Positions 39,160 through 50,139 of a stretch of DNA of 64,000 nucleotides are shown piece by piece (within the stretch, counting starts at the first letter, position 1; each line of letters begins with the position of its first letter). The DNA is from Colias croceus. Lineage: Eukaryota > Arthropoda > Insecta > Lepidoptera > Pieridae. The notes below the pieces were generated by a model. That model saw nothing but the letters and a program-made list of their open reading frames with translations, did no database searches and had not been told where the DNA came from. Position numbers and translations under genes: made by a program. Location: assembly GCF_905220415.1 (NCBI RefSeq), contig NC_059568.1, forward strand, positions 124,001-188,000. Direction: 5' to 3'.

Positions 39160-39875
39160 ACATCCCAGTATTAGAAAAATACATTATTGCAACATTTGCT
39201 GACGACACTCCTATCATGGCCACAGGCATCACTTACTAGGAAACAGGAGATAGATCCAAGAAACTGTAAACAACGTCTCCGAATGGACTCGGAAATGGCG
39301 GATAAGATTGAACGAATCCAAATCCATTCACATAAATATCACGAACAAAAAAAACAAAGATTGTCCCGATACTTCTTAACGGCAAACAAAATATTTTATG
39401 CCAACACGGCGAAATAGCTCGGTATGACGCTTCACGCTAAGCTACGCTGCAGCTGGAAGACTCACGTCAAGAAGAAGCGAGAAGAATTATGCTTGCGCTA
39501 TAAGCAATGGTATTGGCTTCTTGGAAGATACTTCCGTTGTCGATACATAATAAGCTACTTATATACAAACAAGGCCTAATGACAGTATGGACTTATGGTA
39601 TTCAGCAGTGGAGCTGTACCAAAAAAGCAACGTCGACATAATACAACGTTTCAAAATAAAGTAAGTACCGAGAGACATTGTAAATGCTCCCAGGTACAAC
39701 CGTAATGGTGACCTCCACCGTTACTTAAAAGTGGAAACCGTAGACAAAAAACATGCAGAAGCTCGGCAACAATCAACATCGACTTCATCACCACGTGAAT
39801 GTTGAGGCTATCCAGCTCCTTGACCCAGTGCGAAGACTAAAAATTACTAAACCTTTTCAGTTAGTGACATAGTGA
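39160..39875 (+). pseudogene. Jockey-type reverse transcriptase fragment
   Basis: In shifting frames: IATFADDTPIMATG (RT catalytic FADD box), DKIERIQIHSHKYH-type region, LLIYKQGLMTVWTYGIQQWS and YNRNGDLHRYLKVETVDKKH. All are characteristic of the 3' half of Jockey-like ORF2. Many stops; a dead, 5'-truncated copy. Confidence 0.65.
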
Positions 39876-39879
39876 AAAG

Positions 39880-40477
39880 TGAACAGTGACAATTATCTGT
39901 ATGCAAAAGCACAAGAGCAAAGTGTCTTCCCCTTAACAGATACTAAACAAGTGACAATGGACACTCAGAATAAGCTATTTACCTAAGTATTAGTCTTGTA
40001 GGCTAGATCGTAATTTATTTATGGTGCTATTTTAAATGAGCCACCTTAAGAAAATTACGATACTTTAAACAAAAAGTGGTTTAACTCTTCCACACTCCCG
40101 CTACATTATTTCGAATCATCAATGACATCATCAACACAATGTCAAAAATTATAAATAATAAAAGAAAAAAAAATACGAATAGGTATATTAAGAAGTTTAT
40201 GTTTGTTACGGTGGTGTATGTGTGTTTGTGTTCAATGAATGAATTTCCTTTCCTGCACGGGCGGAAAGTTGGTAGAATAATTCAACACAAAAATTGTGTG
40301 GCAAAAACGACCGAGACAAGAAAAGTGACGTGCATAAAATGTAATCAAAATTGCTTTTTTATTTACTTAGGTATACATTTTATGCACGTCTCGTAAGCGG
40401 CGAGGGTGAAGAGTAGACTATCAGCAGTTTTAGCAATATGGTGCCGACGTCGAAGCATGAAGTATGATCAAAGACAA
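39880..40477. other. Spacer, no gene
   Basis: No recognised feature. One short plus frame at 40139-40396 has scattered Cys but no family resemblance. Confidence 0.35.
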
Positions 40478-40705
40478 TCCTACTAATATTATAAATGCGA
40501 AAGTTTGTTAGGATGAGTGTGTGTGTTTGTTACTCTTTCACGCTAATACTACCTACTGAACCGATTACAATGAAATTTAGCACACATATAGAAGATAACT
40601 TTGATTAACACATAGGGATAGGTTTTATCCCGGAAATCCCACGGGAACGGGAACTATGCGAGTTTTTCTTTGAAAACGCGGGCGAAGCCGCGGGCGGAAA
40701 TCTAG
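40478..40705 (+). mobile_element. Short non-autonomous Helitron (Lep1-like)
   Basis: It starts TCCTACTAATATTATAAATG after A and ends with a GC-rich hairpin (GCGGGCGAAGCCGCGGGC) and CTAG before T. 228 bp. It is the best-preserved plus-strand copy. Its last 69 bp recur at 44687-44755 because the tandem duplication breakpoint lies inside it. Confidence 0.8.
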
Positions 40706-40923
40706 TATCAAATATGAATAAAAGCCATAGTGGTACGCAGAGATGTGAATTATTTGAAATACATAATATTTGAAATGCAAATACAAAATGCAAAATACCA
40801 ATTTTTATTTTATATTTGAAATAAGTACTTTGTATAAATATTTAGTATTTGTAAAATACAAAATAGTTTTGTTACATTTTTAATTAATTTTTCAATACAT
40901 TACACATTACATTTGATAGGCAT

Positions 40924-40966
40924 ATCCTAGTTTCTTTAAAATATGCAACTTTAAAGAAACTAGGAT
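40924..40966. repeat. Perfect 17-bp hairpin (also at 44974-45016)
   Basis: ATCCTAGTTTCTTTAAA and TTTAAAGAAACTAGGAT flank a 9-nt loop. It is duplicated with the surrounding segment. It lies upstream of the hAT-like fragment. Confidence 0.9.
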
Positions 40967-40984
40967 TGGCCATTTTTAAAGAAA

Positions 40985-41371
40985 TTGAAATTCAATTTCT
41001 TCTTCAATATGTAAGCTGTTCAAAGCCTATTGCATCAGAAGTTTAGAAGGCCAAGGGGACAAAGATATTTTCTATGGATGTCTTATACCAGAACTGACGA
41101 GAATGCAAAGAATTCTATGCAGTTTGAAAATGGATAACCTTACATATTGTAATAGATAGATGATAAAATATTGTAAATGATAGATTTTATTAAAGAAAGT
41201 CTTAAAAGGCGTTTTGAGAGATTTTATAAATTAGAAGACCCAAACAAAAGCAAAAGATGGCATAATAGCATCAGTATCTTATCCCTTTTTCAAAATGAAA
41301 TGGGTGCTAAAAGCCAACTGAGAATACATACTGTGTTTTATTTCTTAATCCTATATCTAAAATTATCGTAA
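40985..41371 (+). pseudogene. hAT transposase fragment (copy 1)
   Basis: Degraded frames read YGCLIPELTRMQRILCSLKM, then MIDFIKESLKRRFERFYKLE. They resemble the hAT region before the dimerisation domain ('G.LLP.L..L...L ... I..RF...F'). Flanking sequence (AAATACAAAATAC-rich) is typical of hAT ends. The same fragment is at 45035-45421. Confidence 0.45.
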
Positions 41372-41721
41372 TTTGTTCTACAAACAACGTATCAACTAAG
41401 AGGTGTTTTCTTACATAATTATTAAATGCTATCGGTACATAATAACAAAGAGGAAATTTGAGATTTCCATCTTTTTAAGAAGTATTTTCATTGCCAGAAA
41501 AAAAACTAAATTCATAACAATTAATTCAAAATATAAAATTAAAATAAATAATAATTAAAATTCATAATCATAACAAAGAAACATAAAAAACTAAATTCAT
41601 AACAATTATACATCATAACAAAGGTAACATAATAAGAGTAATAAAGTAATACAAATGTGCCAAAATAATAATAGCAACAAGAAACCAGTTCCATTTTGAA
41701 TTTCATGTAGAATTGAATGAA

Positions 41722-41924
41722 TCATGTGTCAGCTTGTGCTGACACATTGGTTGGAAGTAATGAAGAAGCGCATTCTTGTTCCAACCTACTAGTTATGGCT
41801 TTTATATTTCCTTTGCATTGGTTTAATTCTGAATAAATTTTTGTGATAGCTTCCGACAGTTCCTCAACTTTTCTCTCAACTTTACTTCGGCACTTCGGAA
41901 CTTTTTGCACATCTGAAGGGTTAT
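41722..41924 (-). pseudogene. SAND-domain ORF copy 1, separated C-terminal part
   Basis: The coiled-coil tail KCRSKVERKVEELSEAITKI and what follows to the stop are identical to the end of the intact ORF at 45772-46311. In this copy the tail is disconnected from its SAND domain by the 1298-bp insertion at 41925-43222. Confidence 0.8.
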
Positions 41925-43222
41925 TTTATTTATTTATTTATTTATTTTTTTATTCACACATATCAAATACCATTACAGGATTTCCTAATTCGGTACTGAC
42001 TTAAAACTATAGATGTTATACATATATATTAAACTAATACATACTACTAATACTTATACTAACAACTTAAACTAATAACTTACAACCTACTAAAAGAACA
42101 TACAATTAACACCATCCAATAATAACAATATAATTAATAGCAAATGACATGAAGAAGAACCTTTGTTAATTCACCCAACTTGCATGTAAATATATCCACT
42201 CTCCCATGGAGGTCATTAAGAACCCGGAGCGCTCGAACAAGAGAAGACTTCGCGAGCAGCTTGGTTCGTGCTTGAGGCACGCAGAATAGCGGGGGTCTGT
42301 GGCGCTTCTCAATGTACTTGTCCGGCACACATAGAGAGAGGGATTGGAGTACTCCAGGGTTATGCGCATATCCCCTCAATAACTTTATTAAATATAGCGC
42401 CATGGAGAACTCCCGTCGTACCCTCAGTTCATTGTATTCTACCATACCCAAAATGAATAGTGTAGGATACATTAACGGGTAAAAGGGGTACACCCCATAC
42501 AGCTTAAAATAAAGATATCTAATGTATTTGTTCTGGACCCGCTCTAACATTACATTATATTTATCTTCGTGTGAGGACCAAACAACTGAATTGTGCTCCA
42601 TGTGACTGCGTATTAACGCGTTGAAGAGCACTTTTATCGTTGCAATATTTGTAAAATCTTTTGTTTGGCGCAGAAGGAAGCCAAGGTTTTTGTAAGCCTT
42701 TTTACATATGTTTGTGATGTGCTCACGAAACATCAGGTCCGGCGTGAAGTACACCCCTAAGTCGCGCACCTTATTCACCCGTTGAATAGGAACGGATCCA
42801 AGCGAATAGGTGTGTTTTATATTTTTATTTGCACGAGTGAAACTAACTACAGAGCATTTTGCTATATTGAAATATAGCTTATTTCGCAGACTCCATTCGA
42901 ATATATTTCGTAAGTCACTTTGTAGACGCTCGCAGTCCGCCTCCTCATTTATTTGTAGAAAAACTTTCAAGTCATCGGCAAATAATAGGCACTGACTGTA
43001 CTCTAGGACATCCGGTAAGTCGTTAATCATTAAAACGAACTCCAGAGGACCGAGATTACTGCCTTGACTTACGCCAGATGTCGTTAGGTAGGGGTCGGAC
43101 TCACACCTTTTGAACGAAACATACTGCTGCCGGTCTTGCATATAAGATGCCCAGAATTGCAAGAATTTCGGTGTGCATCCTACTTCCGCCAACTTCCTCA
43201 ATAAGACATCATTGTCGACGGT
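41925..43222 (-). mobile_element. 5'-truncated non-LTR element inserted in the SAND ORF
   Basis: The minus strand encodes an RT fragment: LAEVGCTPKFLQFWASYMQD, GVSQGSNLGPLEFVLMINDL, CLLFADDLKVFLQINEEADC, with the FADD box, through to a stop at 42134. The 3' end has an (AAATA)n-type tail (41925-41956 on plus). Comparison with the empty site in copy 2 shows that four bases (CACA) there are replaced by 1298 bp here, without a target duplication. Confidence 0.88.
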
Positions 43223-43555
43223 GCATGCACTACATTTACAGCTCTTAGCATGAGGTTTCAATATGCCTTCTTCGATTAATGCCTGTATTTTTTTTTCCCC
43301 ACATCGGATGGATCTCTTCCAATGTCTACACGAGGCAAGTCCACAGAATGCTTCAAATTCAATCGGTGTAAACCAAGATGAGCCGTGTTTTATACATTTC
43401 CCACGTCCACCAGAAAGAAATTTGTCTTTATGCAATTCTGCTGAGATGTTTTTACATCTTATGGTTAATATAGGCATGTTGGCCGACTCTGTCCATGACC
43501 GACTACTGGAAGGAGATGACCTTGAACTGGTTTCTTGCTCCTTTAGTTCTTCCAT
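42134..43555 (-). CDS. Chimeric open frame: SAND domain fused to RT fragment
   Basis: From the ATG at 43553-43555 the frame encodes the first 111 residues of the SAND protein (acidic/Ser-rich leader, SAND domain about residues 28-98, CKCSAC). It then passes without a stop into about 360 residues of reverse-transcriptase sequence with a FADD box and the post-RT region, ending at 42134. The fusion replaces the coiled-coil tail of the parental protein (41722-41924). If expressed it would join a DNA-binding domain to an RT lacking the N-terminal RT motifs. This is an open frame seen in sequence; expression is unknown. Confidence 0.55.
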   Translation of the reverse strand: MEELKEQETSSRSSPSSSRSWTESANMPILTIRCKNISAELHKDKFLSGGRGKCIKHGSSWFTPIEFEAFCGLASCRHWKRSIRCGEKKIQALIEEGILKPHAKSCKCSACTVDNDVLLRKLAEVGCTPKFLQFWASYMQDRQQYVSFKRCESDPYLTTSGVSQGSNLGPLEFVLMINDLPDVLEYSQCLLFADDLKVFLQINEEADCERLQSDLRNIFEWSLRNKLYFNIAKCSVVSFTRANKNIKHTYSLGSVPIQRVNKVRDLGVYFTPDLMFREHITNICKKAYKNLGFLLRQTKDFTNIATIKVLFNALIRSHMEHNSVVWSSHEDKYNVMLERVQNKYIRYLYFKLYGVYPFYPLMYPTLFILGMVEYNELRVRREFSMALYLIKLLRGYAHNPGVLQSLSLCVPDKYIEKRHRPPLFCVPQARTKLLAKSSLVRALRVLNDLHGRVDIFTCKLGELTKVLLHVICY

Positions 43556-43960
43556 TGAAATAATTCCTTTATTTAACAAGACAGGATTATTACAATATGG
43601 TGTATTTCACAATATTAATTAATTAAATAATTTGATATTAATATAATTATGAGACTCATTGGTTCCCGCACTAGGCGAAGCCTGTCCTGCGGGACCAAAA
43701 AACGATTAACAATATATAATATAATTTATAACAGAGCGGCATAGATTATGTGGTTAACATTTAAATTAGTATTCAAGTATTAAATAAAAATATTATTTTA
43801 ATTCATTAAATTCGTTTAAATTAAATTAAAAATAAAAGAAATAGAAGGAAAAAAAAAATATGTCAAATTAAATTAACAACAATACCTACTCAAAAAGCCT
43901 GTCACATACTTATTGAACACAACAGCACTGGCCTATCAAGCGTCGCGTAACTAGTATAAT

Positions 43961-44686
43961 TCAAAAGAGTTGAAGTCGTACAAATTGCTCAGTCTTATCA
44001 TAGTCCCAGGAGAGCAGCAATTTCGTTAGCATGTCTTTAGTAATGTAACTACTTTTAGAGAGGTCCACGTGTCTCTTGATTTTATTGTATAAAAGTGGCC
44101 ACATATAATTCGGTGCACGTTTTGCAAAAGAGGTATTTAATCTAGGAAGTTGTAGGTTATTTCGTCTGTTATTTGAGTTTGGTTGATTAGATGAAGCTGT
44201 TTTATATATCCTAAGGACTGAATTCAGAATGAAAAGGCGTCTAACACTTAGAACTTTAGATTCAGAATAGAGTGACGAGGTTGGGAAACGAAAGGGCTTT
44301 TTTAACATGACTTTAAGTACCGATCTCTGAGCTCTTTCGAGTCTTATAAGAGCAGAGGTTGGAGCTGAACCCCAGATCGATACGCAGTAAGTTATAATAG
44401 GTTGGCATAATACTTTGTAAATCCTCATCAGAATATCCAAAGTAACTTTATTCCGAAGGTTCTTCATGATGTATATTAGTTTTCTTGTACGTTCAGCAGT
44501 TACGTTTATATGTGGTCGAAAGGAGAGACGTTCATCAATCAAGACACCCAAGTATCTTGTGTCATGAGATCCATTGATTGAGACACAAGAACAAAGTCTC
44601 ATGCCATCAACGGAGCTACTCATTGAACAAGTATGTATAAAAAGAGGGGTGTTATCTTTGGGCGCTGATCTAGCAGTTTTGTGAAA
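43961..44686 (-). pseudogene. Non-LTR element A, RT 3' part (duplicate copy)
   Basis: Identical, apart from one Asn/His change, to the C-terminal part of the RT frame at 46717-47442. It is truncated at the duplication junction (44686), where it runs into Helitron sequence. It includes DTRYLGVLIDERLSFRPHIN and SIWGSAPTSALIRLERAQRS. The catalytic box is not included. Confidence 0.85.
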
Positions 44687-45771
44687 TCCCACGGGAACGG
44701 GAACTATGCGAGTTTTTCTTTGAAAACGCGGGCGAAGCCGCGGGCGGAAATCTAGTATCAAATATGAATAAAAGCCATAGTGGTACGCAGAGATGTGAAT
44801 TATTTGAAATACATAATATTTGAAATGCAAATACAAAATGCAAAATACCAATTTTTATTTTATATTTGAAATAAGTACTTTGTATAAATATTTAGTATTT
44901 GTAAAATACAAAATAGTTTTGTTACATTTTTAATTAATTTTTCAATACATTACACATTACATTTGATAGGCATATCCTAGTTTCTTTAAAATATGCAACT
45001 TTAAAGAAACTAGGATTGGCCATTTTTAAAGAAATTGAAATTCAATTTCTTCTTCAATATGTAAGCTGTTCAAAGCCTATTGCATCAGAAGTTTAGAAGG
45101 CCAAGGGGACAAAGATATTTTCTATGGATGTCTTATACCAGAACTGACGAGAATGCAAAGAATTCTATGCAGTTTGAAAATGGATAACCTTACATATTGT
45201 AATAGATAGATGATAAAATATTGTAAATGATAGATTTTATTAAAGAAAGTCTTAAAAGGCGTTTTGAGAGATTTTATAAATTAGAAGACCCAAACAAAAG
45301 CAAAAGATGGCATAATAGCATCAGTATCTTATCCCTTTTTCAAAATGAAATGGGTGCTAAAAGCCAACTGAGAATACATACTGTGTTTTATTTCTTAATC
45401 CTATATCTAAAATTATCGTAATTTGTTCTACAAACAACGTATCAACTAAGAGGTGTTTTCTTACATAATTATTAAATGCTATCGGTACATAATAACAAAG
45501 AGGAAATTTGAGATTTCCATCTTTTTAAGAAGTATTTTCATTGCCAGAAAAAAAACTAAATTCATAACAATTAATTCAAAATATAAAATTAAAATAAATA
45601 ATAATTAAAATTCATAATCATAACAAAGAAACATAAAAAACTAAATTCATAACAATTATACATCATAACAAAGGTAACATAATAAGAGTAATAAAGTAAT
45701 ACAAATGTGCCAAAATAATAATAGCAACAAGAAACCAGTTCCATTTTGAATTTCATGTAGAATTGAATGAA

Positions 45772-46311
45772 TCATGTGTCAGCTTGTGCTGACACATTGG
45801 TTGGAAGTAATGAAGAAGCGCATTCTTGTTCCAACCTACTAGTTATGGCTTTTATATTTCCTTTGCATTGGTTTAATTCTGAATAAATTTTTGTGATAGC
45901 TTCCGACAGTTCCTCAACTTTTCTCTCAACTTTACTTCGGCACTTCGGAACTTTTTGCACATCTGAAGGGTTATCACAGCATGCACTACATTTACAGCTC
46001 TTAGCATGAGGTTTCAATATGCCTTCTTCGATTAATGCCTGTATTTTTTTTTCCCCACATCGGATGGATCTCTTCCAATGTCTACACGAGGCAAGTCCAC
46101 AGAATGCTTCAAATTCAATCGGTGTAAACCAAGATGAGCCGTGTTTTATACATTTCCCACGTCCACCAGAAAGAAATTTGTCTTTATGCAATTCTGCTGA
46201 GATGTTTTTACATCTTATGGTTAATATAGGCATGTTGGCCGACTCTGTCCATGACCGACTACTGGAAGGAGATGACCTTGAACTGGTTTCTTGCTCCTTT
46301 AGTTCTTCCAT
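45772..46311 (-). CDS. SAND-domain protein with coiled coil
   Basis: 179 residues from the ATG at 46309-46311; upstream in-frame codons lack an ATG. A Ser-rich leader is followed by a SAND domain at about residues 28-98 (ILTIRCKNISAELHKDKF, GKCIKHGSSWFTPIEFEAFC, GLASCRHWKRSIRCGEKKIQ). HWK at 78-80 corresponds to the DNA-contacting KDWK motif of DEAF1, GMEB and Sp100-type proteins. A Cys cluster CKCSACC (107-112) and a helical, probably coiled-coil tail (about 125-165) follow. SAND proteins bind DNA in the nucleus and regulate transcription. No other domain is present. It lies just downstream of a minus-strand non-LTR element, so it may be a processed or captured copy, or an exon of a host gene. 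Confidence 0.75.
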   Translation of the reverse strand: MEELKEQETSSRSSPSSSRSWTESANMPILTIRCKNISAELHKDKFLSGGRGKCIKHGSSWFTPIEFEAFCGLASCRHWKRSIRCGEKKIQALIEEGILKPHAKSCKCSACCDNPSDVQKVPKCRSKVERKVEELSEAITKIYSELNQCKGNIKAITSRLEQECASSLLPTNVSAQADT

Positions 46312-46716
46312 TGAAATAATTCCTTTATTTAACAAGACAGGATTATTACAATATGGTGTATTTCACAATATTAATTAATTAAATAATTTGATATTAATAT
46401 AATTATGAGACTCATTGGTTCCCGCACTAGGCGAAGCCTGTCCTGCGGGACCAAAAAACGATTAACAATATATAATATAATTTATAACAGAGCGGCATAG
46501 ATTATGTGGTTAACATTTAAATTAGTATTCAAGTATTAAATAAAAATATTATTTTAATTCATTAAATTCGTTTAAATTAAATTAAAAATAAAAGAAATAG
46601 AAGGAAAAAAAAAATATGTCAAATTAAATTAACAACAATACCTACTCAAAAAGCCTGTCACATACTTATTGAACACAACAGCACTGGCCTATCAAGCGTC
46701 GCGTAACTAGTATAAT
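46312..46716 (-). other. 3' UTR of non-LTR element A and junction with SAND ORF
   Basis: On the minus strand this follows the RT stop. It contains a GC-rich hairpin-like tail (CCCGCAGGACAGGCTTCGCC) and AT-rich sequence leading to the SAND ORF. No gene is present. Confidence 0.5.
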
Positions 46717-48160
46717 TCAAAAGAGTTGAAGTCGTACAAATTGCTCAGTCTTATCATAGTCCCAGGAGAGCAGCAATTTCGTTAGCATGTCTTTAGTAAT
46801 GTAACTACTTTTAGAGAGGTCCACGTGTCTCTTGATTTTATTGTATAAAAGTGGCCACATATAATTCGGTGCACGTTTTGCAAAAGAGGTATTTAATCTA
46901 GGAAGTTGTAGGTTATTTCGTCTGTTATTTGAGTTTGGTTGATTAGATGAAGCTGTTTTATATATCCTAAGGACTGAATGCAGAATGAAAAGGCGTCTAA
47001 CACTTAGAACTTTAGATTCAGAATAGAGTGACGAGGTTGGGAAACGAAAGGGCTTTTTTAACATGACTTTAAGTACCGATCTCTGAGCTCTTTCGAGTCT
47101 TATAAGAGCAGAGGTTGGAGCTGAACCCCAGATCGATACGCAGTAAGTTATAATAGGTTGGCATAATACTTTGTAAATCCTCATCAGAATATCCAAAGTA
47201 ACTTTATTCCGAAGGTTCTTCATGATGTATATTAGTTTTCTTGTACGTTCAGCAGTTACGTTTATATGTGGTCGAAAGGAGAGACGTTCATCAATCAAGA
47301 CACCCAAGTATCTTGTGTCATGAGATCCATTGATTGAGACACAAGAACAAAGTCTCATGCCATCAACGGAGCTACTCATTGAACAAGTATGTATAAAAAG
47401 AGGGGTGTTATCTTTGGGCGCTGATCTAGCAGTTTTGTGAAACCTTAAAAATTTAGTTTTTTGAGTATTTAAAGTGAGGAGGTTGTTATGTAGCCATGTT
47501 GCTACTTGCGAAAGACCATGCTCAGCGGCCGTTATACAATTCTTCCAAGTGGAACCATGGAATACCAAGGCCGTGTCATCTGCGTAACAAATCATATCAG
47601 CCTGATCAAGGGACAATGAAATTAGGTCATTGATGTATATGAGAAAAAGAGTCGGCCCAAGAATGCTCCCTTGCGGGACACCGAAAGATACGTGTTCCGG
47701 CTTACTAAGAAAAGATTCTACTTTAAGTTGTTGAGTTCTGTTTGTAAGATAACTTTGAAACCAATCCAAAGCACAACCTCTTATTCCCATACATTCTAGT
47801 TTCCGAAGCAAAATTGGTATAGATACCGTGTCGAACGCCTTTTTGAGATCAAGGAAAACACCCGTGCAAGCTCTACCCTTGTCCAAGTGAGAGGAGACTA
47901 GGTTTATCAGGTGGCTAACAGCATCTTCCGTTGATTTAGCTTTTCGGAAACCAAACTGGACATCTGCCAATAGTTTGTTGGACTCTAAGTATTTGATCAG
48001 TCTTTTACTAATACACCGTTCTAATATTTTTGAGAAAGTTGACAGCAACGATATGGGTCTATAGTTACATGGATCGCTACGACTACCTTCTTTATGGATG
48101 GGGGTAATTATAGCGGTTTTCCATGGTTCGGGGAATACTCCCTTTGCGATACTTAAATTA
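46717..48160 (-). pseudogene. Non-LTR element A: reverse transcriptase, main part
   Basis: The minus-strand frame includes WKTAIITPIHKEGSRSDPCN, YRPISLLSTFSKILERCISK, GVFLDLKKAFDTVSIPILLR, VPQGSILGPTLFLIYINDL, CYADDTALVF (catalytic YADD) and the C-terminal SIWGSAPTSALIRLERAQ. This is a complete RT palm of the Jockey/CR1 group. The N-terminal end is cut at 48157-48160 by element B; coding continues, across it, at 54632. The RT copied element RNA at the nick in target-primed reverse transcription; this copy is disrupted. Confidence 0.88.
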
Positions 48161-48189
48161 TCATGGGTCGCCATTATCTACCACCCTCG

Positions 48190-49080
48190 ACAGCAATAAT
48201 ACAAAAATTTTGCGCCTAGAAAAAAGCATTAGCCAATTGCAACAACAACTGCAATCTGCTAATGAGGACATCATAAAGATGAAGGGGAAAATTAAGTCAA
48301 TTACGAAACATATACAACCCGAAATGGCTTCAGGGATGCTGGAACATAACCTTAAATTGCAGAATGATGAAGAGGGGGCAAAAATATGGATATGTGGAAC
48401 ACAACAATGTGTTGGACTTGCTTCTGCAATTTTGCGGTCAAGATATTCAACCACATACGAGAAATATTCGGTTAGAGGTGAAACACGCCCACACTCCTCA
48501 AGTATGCAGATAATGAGAGAGTGTCATAAAATAAATTTAAAGATACATGATAAGCTTATATTATGTTTAGGTGAAAATGACCGTTATTATAAATCTGTCT
48601 TGTACTACTTAAAATATATTTTGGACAAATTTAATTCTAATCAAGTAATTGTATTAAATGTCTTGCAAAATAATTATTTAAATGTTAATAGATTAAATAA
48701 TGACATGGAAAACCTTTGTAAGAAATATAAAAACTGTACATTTTTAAGTGGTAGTGAGTACTATTATAAATTAAGTAATTTATGTAAAACCATAAACTAT
48801 TGTATCGACTATTTTGACTATAAAGAGAAGTATCTTAGTTTTGATATATTAAAAAATAGATTAGGACGTAATAAACCAAGCTCTAGCATATTAAATTATG
48901 AATCATCCCTATTGAAAGAAAATAGAACAATACAATTAGATAATAGTTCTATAATCGACACAGCTCATGATTCTGTATCAACAGTTACTAACACAAGAAC
49001 GTCAAGTAATACAAAAAAAAAATTATTTGTTTTTTCGGCCCTATTAAAAATTCCTTACCAGCATATAATTATAATTTTAA
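48190..49080 (+). pseudogene. Element B ORF1 remnant: coiled coil plus esterase-like region
   Basis: A coiled-coil segment (ILRLEKSISQLQQQLQSANE, MKGKIKSITK) is followed by AKIWICGTQQCVGLASAILR and KINLKIHDKLILCLGENDRY, then NQVIVLNVLQNN. The GENDRY block and the alternating strand pattern recall the SGNH-esterase domain found in ORF1 of some CR1-type elements. The zinc-finger N-terminus is missing. Esterase assignment is tentative; the nucleophile Ser of the usual GDS block is not evident (GTQQ occupies that place). Confidence 0.5.
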
Positions 49081-49081
49081 A

Positions 49082-50139
49082 TTGCTTCACCAAAATATTG
49101 CAAGTCTTTTATCAAAAAAAGAAATATTCGAACTCACATTACAAGAATTACATGAAATGCACAATGAGCCCGATATAATATGCTTGTCAGAGACTTTTAT
49201 AAAACAGGGTTATGAAAATTATTTAAAAATTCATGGCTATGTGAATTCGGCTAGCTTCTGCAGAGATCAACAAAGAGGAGGTACATGTATATTGGCAAAA
49301 CAAGGATTGTTAACTCTAGACCTACTGCCTTTGCTAAAACATCACGCAACAAAGAACATCCTAGAAATCTGCGGCATAGAGGTAATTTTAAATAGATTAA
49401 TAATATTGTGCGTATATAGAACACCCTCCTGTGATCCTAATATCTTTTTAAAAAAACTAGAATGTGTACTCTACGACCTAAATAAAAAATATAACTCTAG
49501 ATACCACACAATTATAGCAGGTGATATTAATATAAATACATTTAAAAAAGGCTTAATAACAAACAAATTGATCGAGTTATGTCAAAATTACAACTTAAAA
49601 ATTCATATAGACGTTCCTACGCGTAAGAGCTCCTGTATTGATCATATACTAAGTGACCTACCCGAAGCGACTGCGTCAGTATTGCCACTACATTTATCAG
49701 ACCACGATACTGCACAAATGTTAAGCTTCAATGTTAAAAGTAGAGTAGATAAAGGTAATTCATGTTTCATTTACAAAAGAGATTATAACCTAGATTACAT
49801 TCGAAAGTTTCAAAATTGCATAGGAAAGCTTACATGGTCTGAAATATACAGTGAAAATGATCCTAATACAGCATTTAACGAATTCCATGATTTGTTTTGT
49901 CTTTTTTATTATCTTTGCTTCCCTACAATTCGTATCAAACTAAAAACAAATAAATATAAACAAAAATGGATAAGTCAGGGACTCAAAATAAGTTGTAATA
50001 CAAAACGTCACCTACGATTTTGTTATTATAAAAATAAAAATTCATTTAATAAATACACCTATACTTCGTATTCTAATATATTAAAAAAATGTATATTTAA
50101 ATCTAAAAAAATTGCAAATATCAAATACATAAATAATAG
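49082..50139 (+). pseudogene. Element B ORF2, endonuclease domain
   Basis: Apurinic-endonuclease-like domain of a non-LTR ORF2: LHQNIASLLSKKEIFELTLQ, NEPDIICLSETFIKQGYENY (catalytic Glu), FCRDQQRGGTCILAKQG, YHTIIAGDININTFKKG (GD.N), PTRKSSCIDHILSDL (D..), LHLSDHDTAQM (SDH). All catalytic blocks are present and in order. The frame runs into element C after KYINNS. It nicks target DNA to prime reverse transcription. Confidence 0.88.

Larger units (their letters stand above)
40637..44686. repeat. Tandem segmental duplication, copy 1 (4050 bp)
   Basis: It matches 44687-47442 almost base for base; I noticed one substitution (about 44219 T versus 46980 G). A 1298-bp RT insertion is present only here. 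The junction at 44683-44686 shows GAAA shared by both breakpoints. The content is the end of a Helitron, hAT debris, a SAND-domain ORF and the 3' part of a non-LTR element. Confidence 0.95.
44687..47442. repeat. Tandem segmental duplication, copy 2 (2756 bp)
   Basis: Second copy of 40637-44686, lacking the 1298-bp insertion. It preserves the empty insertion site (45975-45978) and the intact SAND ORF. Such high identity implies a very recent event, or two haplotypes joined in assembly. Confidence 0.95.

Noticed and set aside
40139..40396. Plus-strand 85-codon frame with several Cys
   Set aside because: Cys spacing does not fit a zinc-finger family, and the beginning is low-complexity Lys/Asn.
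42810..46378. Plus-strand open frames (for example 43263-43622 and 46019-46378)
   Set aside because: They are antisense to the SAND ORF and RT fragments and identical between duplicate copies only because the DNA is.
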